From: Ooceraea biroi
Taxonomy: Eukaryota; Arthropoda; Insecta; Hymenoptera; Formicidae
Direction of reading: 5' to 3'
Length of the DNA: 64,000 nt
Assembly: GCF_003672135.1 (NCBI RefSeq)
Contig: NC_039516.1
Location: 10,213,838-10,277,837 of the forward strand
Shown here: one piece after another, positions 37,056-47,433 of the stretch
How positions within the stretch are numbered: position 1 is the first letter of the stretch
How the letters are laid out: each line of letters starts with the position of its first letter
Position numbers and translations under genes: made by a program
Notes under the pieces: model-generated
Database searches by the model: none
Told to the model about the DNA's origin: nothing
What the model saw: the letters and a program-made list of their open reading frames with translations, nothing else

Positions 37056-39568
37056 AACTATATTCACGCTGTAACAACGTTGACCGTGCTTGATACCAAG
37101 CATCTGAATTTTTGAGCGACTGAGATTTTCCCGTAATAATTTTCCCATAAGTCTTCAGTCTTGAAAACTTTTCCGAAGACTCTGGCAAAAGAAAATGAAT
37201 GTTTAAGGGTTATGTTACTTTATAAATACTTATTTAAATGATTATTGCAAGGCTAATTGATAAGTTTGTTTTGAGGGAAAAAAAGATAAAAGAGAAACAA
37301 GAGAATAAAAATTAGAAAATCAATGTATATTTGTATTCTTAGTATTATTGGGCTTCAAAACAGCATATGATCGCAATTTTTTTTATTGCTGCGAGTCATC
37401 CGTCGAGGCACACACTTTTACCATTCCGATCCAGCAAATCTATATCTCGTTCTTATAGTTTTCAGGAGAAAGATATATCTCACTCGCGGTGGCGGATTAA
37501 GATACTTAAGACTGTACATGCTATCTTTTACGCAAAGATATACAATCAAGAAAATTATATAGAAAGGGCAATCCACCACTCCCTCGCGGTTAATTCATGG
37601 AAACGGTATTCATGATAGAAGTTTGATAAAAACGCGGAAGATATATAACTTAGCGGCTATGGAAAAATATAACGATTTAATATACGTTCCATCGAATATT
37701 CTTTCGCACATGTACAAATTCATAGAAAAATCATCTTAATATAATAATCTTAATCGCTAGAAACAGTATCACAGTCTTCAGGTACGGTTCTTCATTCCCG
37801 CGGTGTCCTGAAAGTGAAAAGAACAATTATCAGAATACCGTCAGAGCATCAGTTCGAGCATAAAAGATCATACTTCGTTTCGATAAGTAATAAGAAAAAA
37901 AAAGAAACATCAAGTGAACGAGTCGGTGTTGGAAGTTTTTGCGTATTTCATGTGTATTTGATATCACCAAGAAAATGAGTCACAGTTACAGTCTCCTGGA
38001 ACATTATTTCGGTACGGTCAATACAGTGAGTCTAACGCATGGTGGTACAAAAATGTGTGTCCATCATCATAAAACGTTCACGCGTTGTGCGTCGACCACT
38101 GGGTATGTGACGAGATTGATTGGTTTCGTAACGTCGGATAGTCGATTATCGGTTCGACCCTGGGAAATCATCCTTCCTGTTTCTTTTACCTTTGCAAACG
38201 ACAAATATCTATTTGTTCCTAAATGTAAAAAATAATATACAAGCCGGTATATTTGATTTCTTCATTAATTAACATTAATGGCCTCCAAAACAAGATATGT
38301 CCAAATAAAAGGCTCTTGTATTTTTTTAGGCACACTTTATATATATGTATTAATTCGTCAAAATATTGCTTTTGCTATATAAAATTTCGCAGCTACACGT
38401 TAAAATTCGCGAGCGCTTAATTACATAAAAATTGTATAAAATTCGAAGCAGCATCAATTTGATAAATTAATTTTTTTTTAATGAACCATTAATAGCTAAT
38501 TAATTTTACATAAAATATCTTGCGTAAAAAATATACAGATTAAATATTTCATGACTTTTTTTATATAAAATATTACAACAAATTAAAATATTTTAAGCTG
38601 ATATATATATAAACATGACCGATATGTTACATATTCTAATGAAAATACAGATTTCCCTTGAGTTTGCATCTGCTGCACAGATTATGCAAGTGTTAGTACA
38701 CATCAAAGATTAGCACATATATCTCACAGATTTATATATCTTGCTTTGGAATTTGCTTTATGCACAATGACTTGAACTTATCGTCGCGAAAGTTGTCAGT
38801 GATGCATAACAAAATACAGATTGCTCTGCTTCCTCTCTGCACGCAATACAACTAAAAGAAAAATACAGGAATCTTTTTTTAATGATAAATAAAAGGTCCC
38901 TCTTCGTCTGCTAAACCTAAACCACAGGTTATTTTCTAAAAGCCTGTGCGAACAGGGTCAGCACTTTCATCTCACAACAACAAGGTTCACACCTATGCGT
39001 TTCGTTTCGTTTACTCTGCTTCTTTACATACATCAATCCGCATATGTTACAACGTGTCTTATCGTAAATATCGTTGCAAATCAACGATCGGCCGATCGTG
39101 CCAATAATCTGATTCTCACGGATTCGTCTTTCCAATTATTTCCGTAAAAGTCGCTCGGACAGTCCACCATCCGAGAGAATGTGACGTCTCATCGTATTTT
39201 GCAGAAAACGAGACCAATGATCGAATCGTCAATTCAAGGAATCGGAAAGGAAGAAAAAGAAAACGGGAAAGCTACATCTTCGGGGTATGTATCCATGAAG
39301 GATGGTTCGGGAGACGAGTCGCTTCACGCTTCGATAGACGCGCGCTGCAAGATCCTGTGATTCAAGGGAGAAAAACTGCCCTCCGGCGATTCACACGCAT
39401 TTTTCTAGCTGCGCAACGAAAACAAAAACACCACGACCGTTCGCACAGGCCTCTTAAAGTTATAACAACGAAAACACGGGTAATTCGCGAGCGCGCGCAT
39501 GAATCGTGCGAGACGCGCGACATGCAAGAGGAGAAAAAGTAGTAGTAAAAGTAGCCAGTAGTAGTAAC

Positions 39569-39601
<33 letters not shown>

Positions 39602-40024
39602 AGTAGAGTAGCAGTTAAACGTTTCAGTAACGTAGTTGAAGTTGCGCGAACGTAAGCGAACAGTTAAATATATATAGGTAGGTAGTTGGAGTAGATTTCC
39701 CTGGATGCAGGCCCTTGACGTGGTCAAGTGAGTAGTCTTTAAATTCGTCTCATTTTGTTGCGTGCGTCCGGCTTGTGTATACCAGTCAGTCTGTGAAGAC
39801 AAATAGCAAAAATTACATTTTCACCTGACCGCTTTGCTTCCCCCTGCCCGAGGAGAAGGAGGAGGTAGAGAAAGTGAGAACGTGATGATCGGGCAAAACA
39901 ACAGTCTCTCTCTCAGGGTGGTAATATTACTACTATTACAAGGCAAAACGACTCTCTTTTTTCTTTCCGCCGCGCCGCACGGCGCTCTGCTACTTACGGG
40001 ATTACAGGTCTCGCGGTAAGCCGC
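37056..40024. other. Intergenic region between the foldback element and the RBM45-like gene
   Basis: About 3 kb of AT-rich sequence. A small Cys-rich frame at 38929-39135 (minus) and a 98-codon frame at 37939-38235 (plus) match no family I know and lack splice support. The end nearest 40024 probably includes the RBM45-like 3' UTR and a trinucleotide microsatellite. Confidence 0.5.
39538..39606. repeat. (AGT)n microsatellite
   Basis: An imperfect AGT/GTA trinucleotide run lies about 0.4 kb downstream of the RBM45-like stop codon. It creates a spurious poly-Thr frame on the minus strand. Confidence 0.9.
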
Positions 40025-41935
40025 TCAATTCTCGTCCTCGTCCATCCGCAATCTCTTCCGGCGATCCTCGCCGACGTTACGCTCTTCCGCTTCCAGCACT
40101 TTTAAGCGAGAGCCACAGATTTCCTGCCCGTGCAGTACCTAAGGTGTCACAGGTTTTTGCTCTTAGAATATCTGCGTGTGTATACCTGACGCTCGCATTG
40201 TAAATCTCTTCGTGATAGAAATAAGATAAGATGAAAAGATAAAATAAGCTCTTGTACCTCGATGGCCTCGTTCGCGCTCTCGACGCTGGCATACTTGGCA
40301 TAGCCGCAATTCTTGCCCGGTAACATATATACATCTATCAGATTTCCGAACCTACAGAATGCATCCTTCATGGCGTATATCGGTGGCACTGGCGGCCCGC
40401 ACACGATGAAACATCTCTTGGCCACTTCGGCGTCTATGCTCGCCATAGGTTGCACCGGTGGTAGTTTCACGCACATGTGATCCAAGCCTGAAGCAAGAAG
40501 CGTGAGCAGGAACAAGGCACTCTTACGCACGCACGCGTACATCATTCTTTTCAACGCGTCGGAAGTTCTGTTCAAGTTACTCACTCGGTGCAGTTAGTCC
40601 CGCCGCCTGGATCAGCGACGTCGCCTGGGCGATGGTCTCCGCCAGGTGTGCCAGATCCGTCCTCGCGCTAGCGACGCTCCCAGCGGTCGAGCCACCGGGT
40701 TTCGCCGTGCTCTTCGGCGGTGCACTCGTCAGGTCTGGCTTGACGATCATCCTGTGACCGGGCGGGTACTCGAAACCGTGAAACTTCTCGCGCGCATACG
40801 CTGCCGCGCTCGGATTGTTGTACACCACGACCGCTTGACCGCGCGGCATCCTGTATCTCACGTCGGTCTTGAGGTGGCAGTAGTCCATACCAGGTACTAT
40901 GTCGAACAGCTTCCACAGCTGATCCTGGTTCAACGCCGGATGCGCGATCACCTGCAGACGCGTGTAGCCCTCCGAGTTGGGATAGTTGGTGGCGATCTCC
41001 AGACTGATGCTACTCTTGCCGAAGTTGGAGGAGCCGTAGGTGCCGCTGGAGTTATCGTACATCGTGGACAGGCCGTTGTTGTACTTGGCGTCGCTGTGAT
41101 CTGGCTTCGGTTTCTTTGGCTCGGCGAACACCGCCTTGTACTTCCTGTCGCACTCCTCGAACGCGCGAGCTGCGCTGGACACCTTCTTGAACTTGACGTA
41201 GCCGAAGCCTTTGGATTCGTTCGTGCTACGATCCTTCACGACGGTGGCGTACTCGATCGCGCCGAACCTGGAGAACTCCTGCTGCAGCTCGTTGTCGGTC
41301 ATCGTCTTTGGCAGCACGCAGAACAGGCGCACCCACCTCTCCTCCTCGTTCGTCTCGCGCACCGAACCCTGATCCCGGCTACGGGCATAATCAGAATGAG
41401 ATATCGACACAAGGTTCGATGAGGTAACAGGGAAAGTGGGGGGAAACGACTTACTTCGAGGCGATCATCACCTTGATGGGCCTGCCTACGGAGCCCAGCA
41501 TCTTGCCGTTCATCTCTTCCAGGGCGAACGCTGCCTCCGACGTCTTGGAGAACTTGATGTACGTGACACCTGAATGCACAGACAGTACGCGGTTAGAGAG
41601 GATCGCTCACGCGTACGTGAAAAACGGGGCAACGCCAAGGAAAACGAGTTTCTCTCAGGCGGGAGCACATCGAGATAAGACGGAGCGACGTGTCCTAACA
41701 ACGCGCCGATCGAGTTATCGACGAAGTTATCGTCACCTTTATTCTCGCCCGTGTTGCGGTCCTTGACCACCCAGATGTCCTCGATCTTGCCGAACTTCTC
41801 GAACGCCTTCCTGAGGTCGTCCTCCTCCAGGCTCTTGTGACAGATGACGAACAGCCGCGAGTTCGGCGGGTCGTCATTCTTCGAACGCAGATCCGTCTGC
41901 GAGTAGTACGAATCCCGTTCCCTGTGGTCGGCCAT
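40025..41935 (-). CDS. RBM45: RNA-binding protein 45-like (four RRMs)
   Basis: RBM45 is a nuclear RNA-binding protein with several RNA-recognition motifs, linked in mammals to neural RNA processing and aggregation. Five coding exons: 41737-41935, 41455-41569, 40585-41378, 40258-40487, 40025-40138. These total 1452 bases, or 483 residues, close to human RBM45 (about 476). RRM1 (~25-105) has SRLFVICHKSLEEDDLRKAF. RRM2 (~118-195) has VRLFCVLPKTM and RNP1-like KGFGYVKF. RRM3 (~250-330) starts TRLQVIAHPAL. RRM4 (~390-455) has RCFIVCGPP and CGYAKYAS. The C-terminus has a basic RRKRLR cluster suited to nuclear import. The ATG at 41933-41935 lies in a GC-rich block typical of a promoter. Introns are short (79-167 bases). 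Confidence 0.93.
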
Positions 41936-42289
41936 TTTGCAAATGATGATGACGAGTGCGAGCGAGCGAGCGCGGTCTGCCCGCCGCTGCCCGTCTAGGT
42001 CGGCGCGGCGGCAGGGATCAGCGGGAATCGCAATACCAGCGGCGGAGCAACGACCGTGACACGTGCGCTTCGGCTTGGAAAAGCGACGTCCACGTCTTCA
42101 CTTTCACCGCGACAGCGCGCGAAGCCGGGAATCGGGGAGCGAGGGAGATCATTACGGGTCGAATCTCGTTCGACACTCGATTTTTCGTCTCGATCTCAGC
42201 GAAAATCCGTGAGAAGCCGTCGGGCTAATCACCATTTACCGGTTTCGCGTCGCCGCTGGTCTATGAGTACATGCATATATGGATACGTA

Positions 42290-43890
42290 CGCTGACCGGC
42301 AATGAATCGTTTCGCAAATGGCGGAGCATGTCCTACGTTGCCCGGCACTCTAGCGTATAACGCAGCGGCGGTAGATGGCGGCCGATCGCCGAATTTATCG
42401 ACGATGGTAACTGATCGCCTCGTATGATCATGAGCAGCGAAAGAAATATCATTCCGTCGATAACGACATGTGTGTATCAGAGGGCGGAAAAAAATATGAA
42501 TTGAATCATTTCCAATGATATATTGGTTTTAAATACTTTTATTGATCAAAGTTATGCGAATGAAAGTGCTTTCGTCAAATATATTGGTGGTCCCGAAAAG
42601 GACCGTTTGTAATTAGCTGTGGTGCAGCAAAAAAAGAGATCGCACGTCGTATTCCTTGTTCCGTGCAAACGGTGCGCAAATGGATTAAACGTTAGCAAGA
42701 ACAAGGGAAGAAGGGTGTTATGGATAAACGGAAAAATAATAGAAGAGGACGAGTGTCAAATGCTGAACAAGATCTTTTATTGCTCTACCAGGTAGATAGC
42801 AACCCTTTTCTTTCGGTATCAGAAACTGTAACTCGGTTGAATTTACCACGTTCGGAACGGACTGCGCGACGCCGATTACAAGAAGCAAATGTGCATTGCT
42901 ATAGGCCTGCCCGAAAGTTTTGTTTAACTGATGTGCATCGCGACAACCGTATTGCGTTCGCATTGCAGCAAATAAATACAGCTTTACCGGAGGATTGGGA
43001 GCGTACTATTTGGACAGACGAAAAAGTATTTTGTTCGACAGTTGATCGACGTTTACATGTGTGGAGACCCGTTGACTCTAATCGTCTAGATCCAAAATAT
43101 GTTGTTCCTCGCGATCGGAGTGGGCGTATCACTTGTGGTATGTGGGGCTGGACAGTGCACACGGTCCAGGTGAACTAGTCGAAGTGTCGCCGCGTATGAA
43201 TGCTCTGGAATATGTAGATATTCTGGAAAACGTGTTGCTCCCGAGCGTTCGCTCTATCTACCCAGAAGAGGATATGCCGACATTTCGACTTGTTCAGGAT
43301 AACAGTGCTGTCCATACTTCTAGGATAATGCAGGAGTGGTTCGCACAACATCCGCAGATTGAAGTTCTCGAGTGGCCACCGAAATCCCCGGATCTTAATT
43401 TAATAGAAAATGTATGGGCAGAAATTGTAAATTCGTGGAATCCTGCTCATGAGGGAACTAAAGCAGCTCTGATTGCACACGCGAAGGACGCATGGGAGAA
43501 TCTTCGACGTAAACCGCAATTTTTCCAAAATCTTCACGATTCCATTAATACCCGTTTGCAACAAGTTGTTGCACGAAATGGATACTGGACGGACTATTGA
43601 GGTAATCTAGTTGATTACAAACGGTCCTTTTCAGACCCATCAAGTATTTAAAACCAATATATCATTGGAAATGATTCAATTCATATTTTTTTCCGCCTTC
43701 TGATACACACATGTCGTTATCGACGGAATGATATTTCTTTCGCTGCTCATGATCATACGAGGCGATCAGTTACCATCGTCGATAAATTCGGCGATCGGCC
43801 GCCATCTACCGCCGCTGCGTTATACGCTAGAGTGCCGGGCAACGTAGAACATGCTCCGCCATTTGCGAAACGATTCATTGCCGGTCAGTG
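42290..43890 (+). mobile_element. Tc1-like transposon with ~250-bp terminal inverted repeats
   Basis: The 1601-bp element has TA at 42288-42289 and 43891-43892. Its outer ~249 bases on each side are complementary with only a few mismatches, starting CGCTGACCGGCAATGAATCG on the left. A second inner inverted block (GAAAAGGACCGTTTGTAAT) follows after a ~45-base insertion in the left arm. Long repeats of this size occur in some Tc1/mariner groups, but the short ends of most members are well under 100 bases. It sits 355 bases upstream of the RBM45-like start codon. Confidence 0.93.
42620..43600 (+). pseudogene. Tc1-like transposase, disrupted
   Basis: The N-terminal helix-turn-helix region (AKKEIARRIPCSVQTVRKW, ~42625-42690) is cut by an in-frame stop. 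The main frame resumes at 42720 and contains WTDEKVF (first catalytic Asp). A frameshift near 43150 moves the rest to 43133-43600, with VQDNSAVH and SPDLNLIENVW. By my count 35 residues separate the second Asp from the Glu (DD35E by this count). Two lesions make it inactive. Confidence 0.9.
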
Positions 43891-44344
43891 TACATGGCGT
43901 CACGAGTGCCTAAACACGCCTGAAGTTGCGTCAACCTCGCCACGCGTAAACGCTACGACTGTTGGCTGAACAGCCGAAATTGTTTTTCTTTTCATACGTT
44001 TATTTGTTACGGCAGTTTTTATCATTTATAGTTTTAATTTAATTTATACAGCAAAGATTTCTCGACAGATCGTATTTCAGTAATTGAATTATACTTTAAA
44101 TTTATATCAGTTTATCCGCAAGCTTGTACTTTTCTTAATTTACTGTAGACATTTCTTTAAATTTATTATACGAGCTATTAATTTATTTCCTAATCCAATT
44201 TAAACCGTCGCCCAGCAGCATCGATCTAACCTAACCTAAACTGACTTTCAAGCTTCAGCGTCTTTAACATCGAGTGCACCTACATCAATTGTTCTATTCA
44301 ATGGCCACACTATAGAATTTTCTGGTTCCTCAGTGATGTCAGAA

Positions 44345-44952
44345 ACTAAAGACCCTACCCCTAGAAACAGGCTTCGGCAGCGTGTGGTTACGGTATAAGG
44401 ATATACAGTAGGGACAAGCACCCGTTTTCGAGTCAGCCGCGCAGATTTGCTTGCGCATCCCAAGCGGCCATGTTCTTGGGCGGCTTCCAATCCCGTTCAA
44501 AGTAAAGAACGCACATTATCTCCGTAACTGTGATCACATATAGATAGAGAAACATAACCAAACATAAAAATTCGCATATTGTATTGTATTGTTTGTTTTG
44601 TGCTTTTGTTAAAAACAATGTCTAAGAGAATACATCGAGTGTGTGCGGTGCAAAATTGTTTTCACAATGATTCACAGTGATAATATATAATTTTTTCGCG
44701 CTTTCCAAAAGAGAAAGAAAGGTATGCATTACTTATGTATTTATAAAATATGTAATTTTTTTAAGAAAACACATTAAAAATATTTGCTGATAGCGGTAGT
44801 TTCTAATATTATTGATACGCTACTTGCCGCCCGAAGACATGGCGGATCGGCTGAAAAAGATCAAAGGTGCCGACGCTCTTTGTCCCTACTGTATATCATT
44901 ATACTGTGACTAAAGACCCTACCCCTAGAAACAGGCTTCGGCAGCGTGTGGT
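44345..44952. repeat. Perfect 44-bp direct repeats bracketing a TIR element
   Basis: Bases 44345-44388 and 44909-44952 are identical over 44 positions (starting ACTAAAGACCCTACCCCTAG) and in the same orientation. They enclose the inverted-repeat element at 44391-44906 almost exactly. This is far longer than any standard target-site duplication. Confidence 0.9.
44391..44906 (+). mobile_element. Inverted-repeat element carrying a degenerate THAP-like exon
   Basis: Ends are CGGTATAAGGATATACAGTA on the left and the near-complement on the right, with similarity continuing ~80 bases inward. On the plus strand from 44618 an ATG opens MSKRIHRVCAVQNCFHN, then two adjacent stops, then IIFSRFPKEKER and a GTATGC donor-like site. 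The C-x4-C pair and the FSRFPKE motif are hallmarks of the N-terminal half of a THAP zinc finger, the DNA-binding domain of P-element transposases and of domesticated THAP proteins. The element may be a P-superfamily remnant or may have captured a host THAP exon. Confidence 0.6.
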
Positions 44953-44971
44953 GGTGATGGGCATAGACATA

Positions 44972-46257
44972 TTGGGTCATTAAGTATGAAACTTTACAAA
45001 TGTAAAAGCGCCATCTTTAACATTTGTTATCTCAAATTTGGCGCCAGACGTCAGTATCAGGTTAGGTTAGTGTGATAGATGTATGTTCGCTCTTCAAATG
45101 TCATATTTGTTTGTTCAAATATCTTCATTAGTTTTATTGGTCGATTCTTTTTTATAGAACTATGGAAAAGTCCAAAATTCGTGTGATTTATGAATATGAG
45201 TTCCGCCGTGGAACCACAGTGTCGGAGACAGCTCGTAATATCGACGCTGTATTTGGTGAAGGTTCAACTACTAAAGCAACGGTGGGCAATTGGTTCAAAA
45301 ACTTCAGAGATGGAGATTTCAGCCTCGCTAATGAGCCACGTGGAAGACCAAAGACGAAGGTGGATAATGATCACTTGAGAGCCGTAGTAGAGTCCGATCC
45401 ATCTCAAAGTACACGTGAATTGGCATCGATATTCAATGTTTCATACCCACCATATTGGTTCATTTAGCTGCAATTGGTAAGATAAAGAAGTTGGACAAAT
45501 GGGTCCCGCACGAATTGACCGATGCGCAGCAGGCGCAACGTCTAGAGGCTTCCCTTTCTTTGCTTTCCCGTCACAAAAATGAATCTTTTTTTAATCGAAT
45601 TGTGACCTGCGATGAAAAGTGGATACTCTACGACAATCGTAAACGCTCACATCAGTGGTTGAACGCTGATGAACCACCGAGACATCACGCGAAACCCAAC
45701 ATTACACAGAAGAAGCTTATGGTGACTGTTTGGTGGTCCAGGTCCAGGTGTTATCTACTACAACTTTATGAAACCTGGTACATCGATAACGGCTGAAGTA
45801 TATCGCAAGCAACTGGACGAAATGATGCAACAACTTGCTATTAAACAACCGAAATTGGTCAATCGGTCAATGCCAATCCTGTTGCATGATAATGCTCGAC
45901 CGCACACTGCACGACTGACCGTGGCAAAGCTACAGGAGTTGGAATTGGAAACTCTCCGTCATCCACCATATTCACCAGATCTATCACCTACCGACTATCA
46001 CTTCTTCCGGAATTTGGACAACTTGTTGGTGGGAAAATTCTTCAATTCTCAACAGGCAGTCGAAACAGCCTTCCGCGACTTCATCGATTCCCGTACTCCT
46101 GGCTTCTATAGTAGAGGCATAGACCAACTACCACTAAAATGGCAGAAGTGTGTAGATAACATGGGCGCATACTTCGATTGAAAATAAATCATGTCCATGT
46201 GCCAAAAAATGCAAAAGTTTATGTTCTATTTGTAAAGTTTCATACTTAATGACCCAA
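44972..46257 (+). mobile_element. mariner element, third copy of the TTGGGTCATTAAG family
   Basis: The 1286-bp element lies in plus orientation with TA at 44970-44971 and 46258-46259. It is nearly identical to the pair at 34229-36812, and closer to copy 2. The transposase is split at 45162-45467, 45455-45796 and 45768-46181. It has a private one-base loss at NVSYPPY and the family-wide frameshift after VTVWWS. It interrupts the left inverted repeat of the older MITE at 44962-47166. Confidence 0.95.
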
Positions 46258-46337
46258 TAGTAAGAATAGACCGAGCGTGTTCTCAACTTGGCAGTGAATC
46301 ACAGGTAGAAAAAGAGAGAAAGCAGGCGAAGGATTGC

Positions 46338-46358
46338 TCTCTCTCTCTCTCTCTCAGG
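46338..46358. repeat. (TC)n microsatellite inside the 249-bp MITE
   Basis: A CT run is followed by a purine-rich GAGA-type stretch, both within the body of the host MITE at 44962-47166. Confidence 0.8.
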
Positions 46359-46483
46359 AAAGAAGAGTGGGGGTAAGAGCGGAGAGTGGGGAAGACGCGA
46401 ACAGAGAGAGAAAGAGATCCTCCACCTACTTTCCGTCCTTTTCTAGCTGTGCTTCACATTTTGCGCTTCACGCTCGGTCTATT

Positions 46484-46744
46484 TAAAGTCACTAGATTGA
46501 TAAAGTACCGCAATCCGTGGTAAAATATGTGGAATAAAAATGGCGTTGGAAGTGTATTTAGTGCAAACATGCAACTTATCAATACACTAAGTGAAATTCT
46601 ACGAAGCAGCGTTGCGTTGTATCTCCATTGAGAAAGGTTACATATTGTGGTAGATGTGAAGAGAACATAATTGTGATGAAAACACCGTGTAGTTGGAATT
46701 AAAATGGCGGACGATTGCGGTACTTTATCCATCTAGTGACTTTA
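46484..46744. mobile_element. 261-bp MITE with 8-bp target duplication GGTCTATT
   Basis: The ends (TAAAGTCACTAGAT...GATAAAGTACCGCA and complement) pair over ~33 bases with one or two mismatches. GGTCTATT flanks both sides (46476-46483 and 46745-46752). It has no coding capacity. It inserted into the right part of the older 249-bp MITE; removing it restores that element's perfect inverted repeat, which independently confirms the boundaries. Confidence 0.88.
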
Positions 46745-46756
46745 GGTCTATTCTTA

Positions 46757-47152
46757 AGGTGCTAATTCATGAGACGCTGAAAAGCAGCGTCGAGCGTCGT
46801 CACGTGACATCACATTGACGCTAGCGTCAGAGAAAAGAAGTCGAATGATTTCAGCTTCAAGCGTCAAGGTAGCAGAAAAGACAGCGTCAATTGATTAAAA
46901 CGAAAGTGAAAGAAATATGGAAAAGATAAAAAATTTTCATTATTAATTATCAAAAACGATATGTTAATTACGAAAATGATATTATACGCAATAATTCAGT
47001 TCTAATGAGTGTGTTAAGAAATATACCAGTAAATACTGTAACCTAACATTCACGTGCTGGAAATTCGATGCTGAATCTATTGGCGCGATTTGATCACGTG
47101 ACCTGTTTTGACGCTAAAAATGAGCGTCGAGCGTCGGCATGAAAAAGCACCT
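46757..47152. mobile_element. 396-bp PIF/Harbinger-type MITE
   Basis: Ends AGGTGCTAATTCATG and the near-complement are flanked by TTA (46754-46756 and 47153-47155), the 3-bp duplication typical of PIF/Harbinger. Subterminal regions repeat GACGCT/AGCGTC motifs, and CACGTGA appears near both ends (46791 and 47093). No transposase is present. It too lies within the right end of the 249-bp MITE. Confidence 0.85.
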
Positions 47153-47166
47153 TTACTATGTCTATG

Positions 47167-47433
47167 GTGATGGGGGACAGCGTGATGGACGCACACAACT
47201 GCATCGCCTCCGTCATCCCCATTCCCCACCACGTACATGCTACCGCATGCTGCGAGTTTCCGGCATCACTGTTTCTATGACAGTTGCACGGTTTGGTTTA
47301 GCACAACAAAGCGTGTGGAGTATCAAGTAGCGTTCGCTTTACTCAACACGACTCAACGGTACTCCAATCACTTTGTCATCATAACTTCCGATAACTTCAC
47401 AGTAATTGTACATTCATTCATTGTGCGCCCGAT
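47167..47433 (+). promoter_or_regulatory. Presumed promoter and 5' UTR of the M16 metalloprotease
   Basis: Only 267 bases separate the transposon cluster from the metalloprotease start codon, so any proximal promoter must lie here or within transposon sequence. No TATA box was recognised. Confidence 0.4.

Larger units (their letters stand above)
44962..47166. mobile_element. 249-bp MITE with 8-bp target duplication, split by three later insertions
   Basis: Removing the mariner (44972-46257), the MITE at 46484-46744 and the element at 46757-47152, each with one copy of its target duplication, leaves 249 bases: 44962-44971, 46260-46483, 46753-46756 and 47156-47166. The first 30 bases are then a perfect complement of the last 30 (starting CATAGACATAGTAAGAATAG). 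Both sides are flanked by GTGATGGG (44954-44961 and 47167-47174), an 8/8 match. The interior is a (TC)n and GAGA-rich stretch. An 8-bp duplication fits hAT or P-type elements, and ~30-base repeats beginning CAT recall P elements, but there is no coding sequence to decide. Confidence 0.88.

Noticed and set aside
38929..39135. Cys-rich 68-codon frame
   Set aside because: Cysteine spacing does not match any zinc-finger or toxin pattern I can name, and there is no splice or promoter context.
39362..39802. 146-codon minus frame with a poly-Thr run
   Set aside because: The run is the translated AGT microsatellite; no other features.
40646..41422. 258-codon plus-strand frame antisense to the RBM45-like gene
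   Set aside because: It is the shadow of the 264-codon RRM exon on the other strand; the minus frame has clear RRM motifs and matching splice phases.
44391..44906. Treating the 44-bp direct repeats as an ordinary target-site duplication
   Set aside because: Far longer than the 2-10 bases made by known cut-and-paste transposons; reported as unexplained instead.
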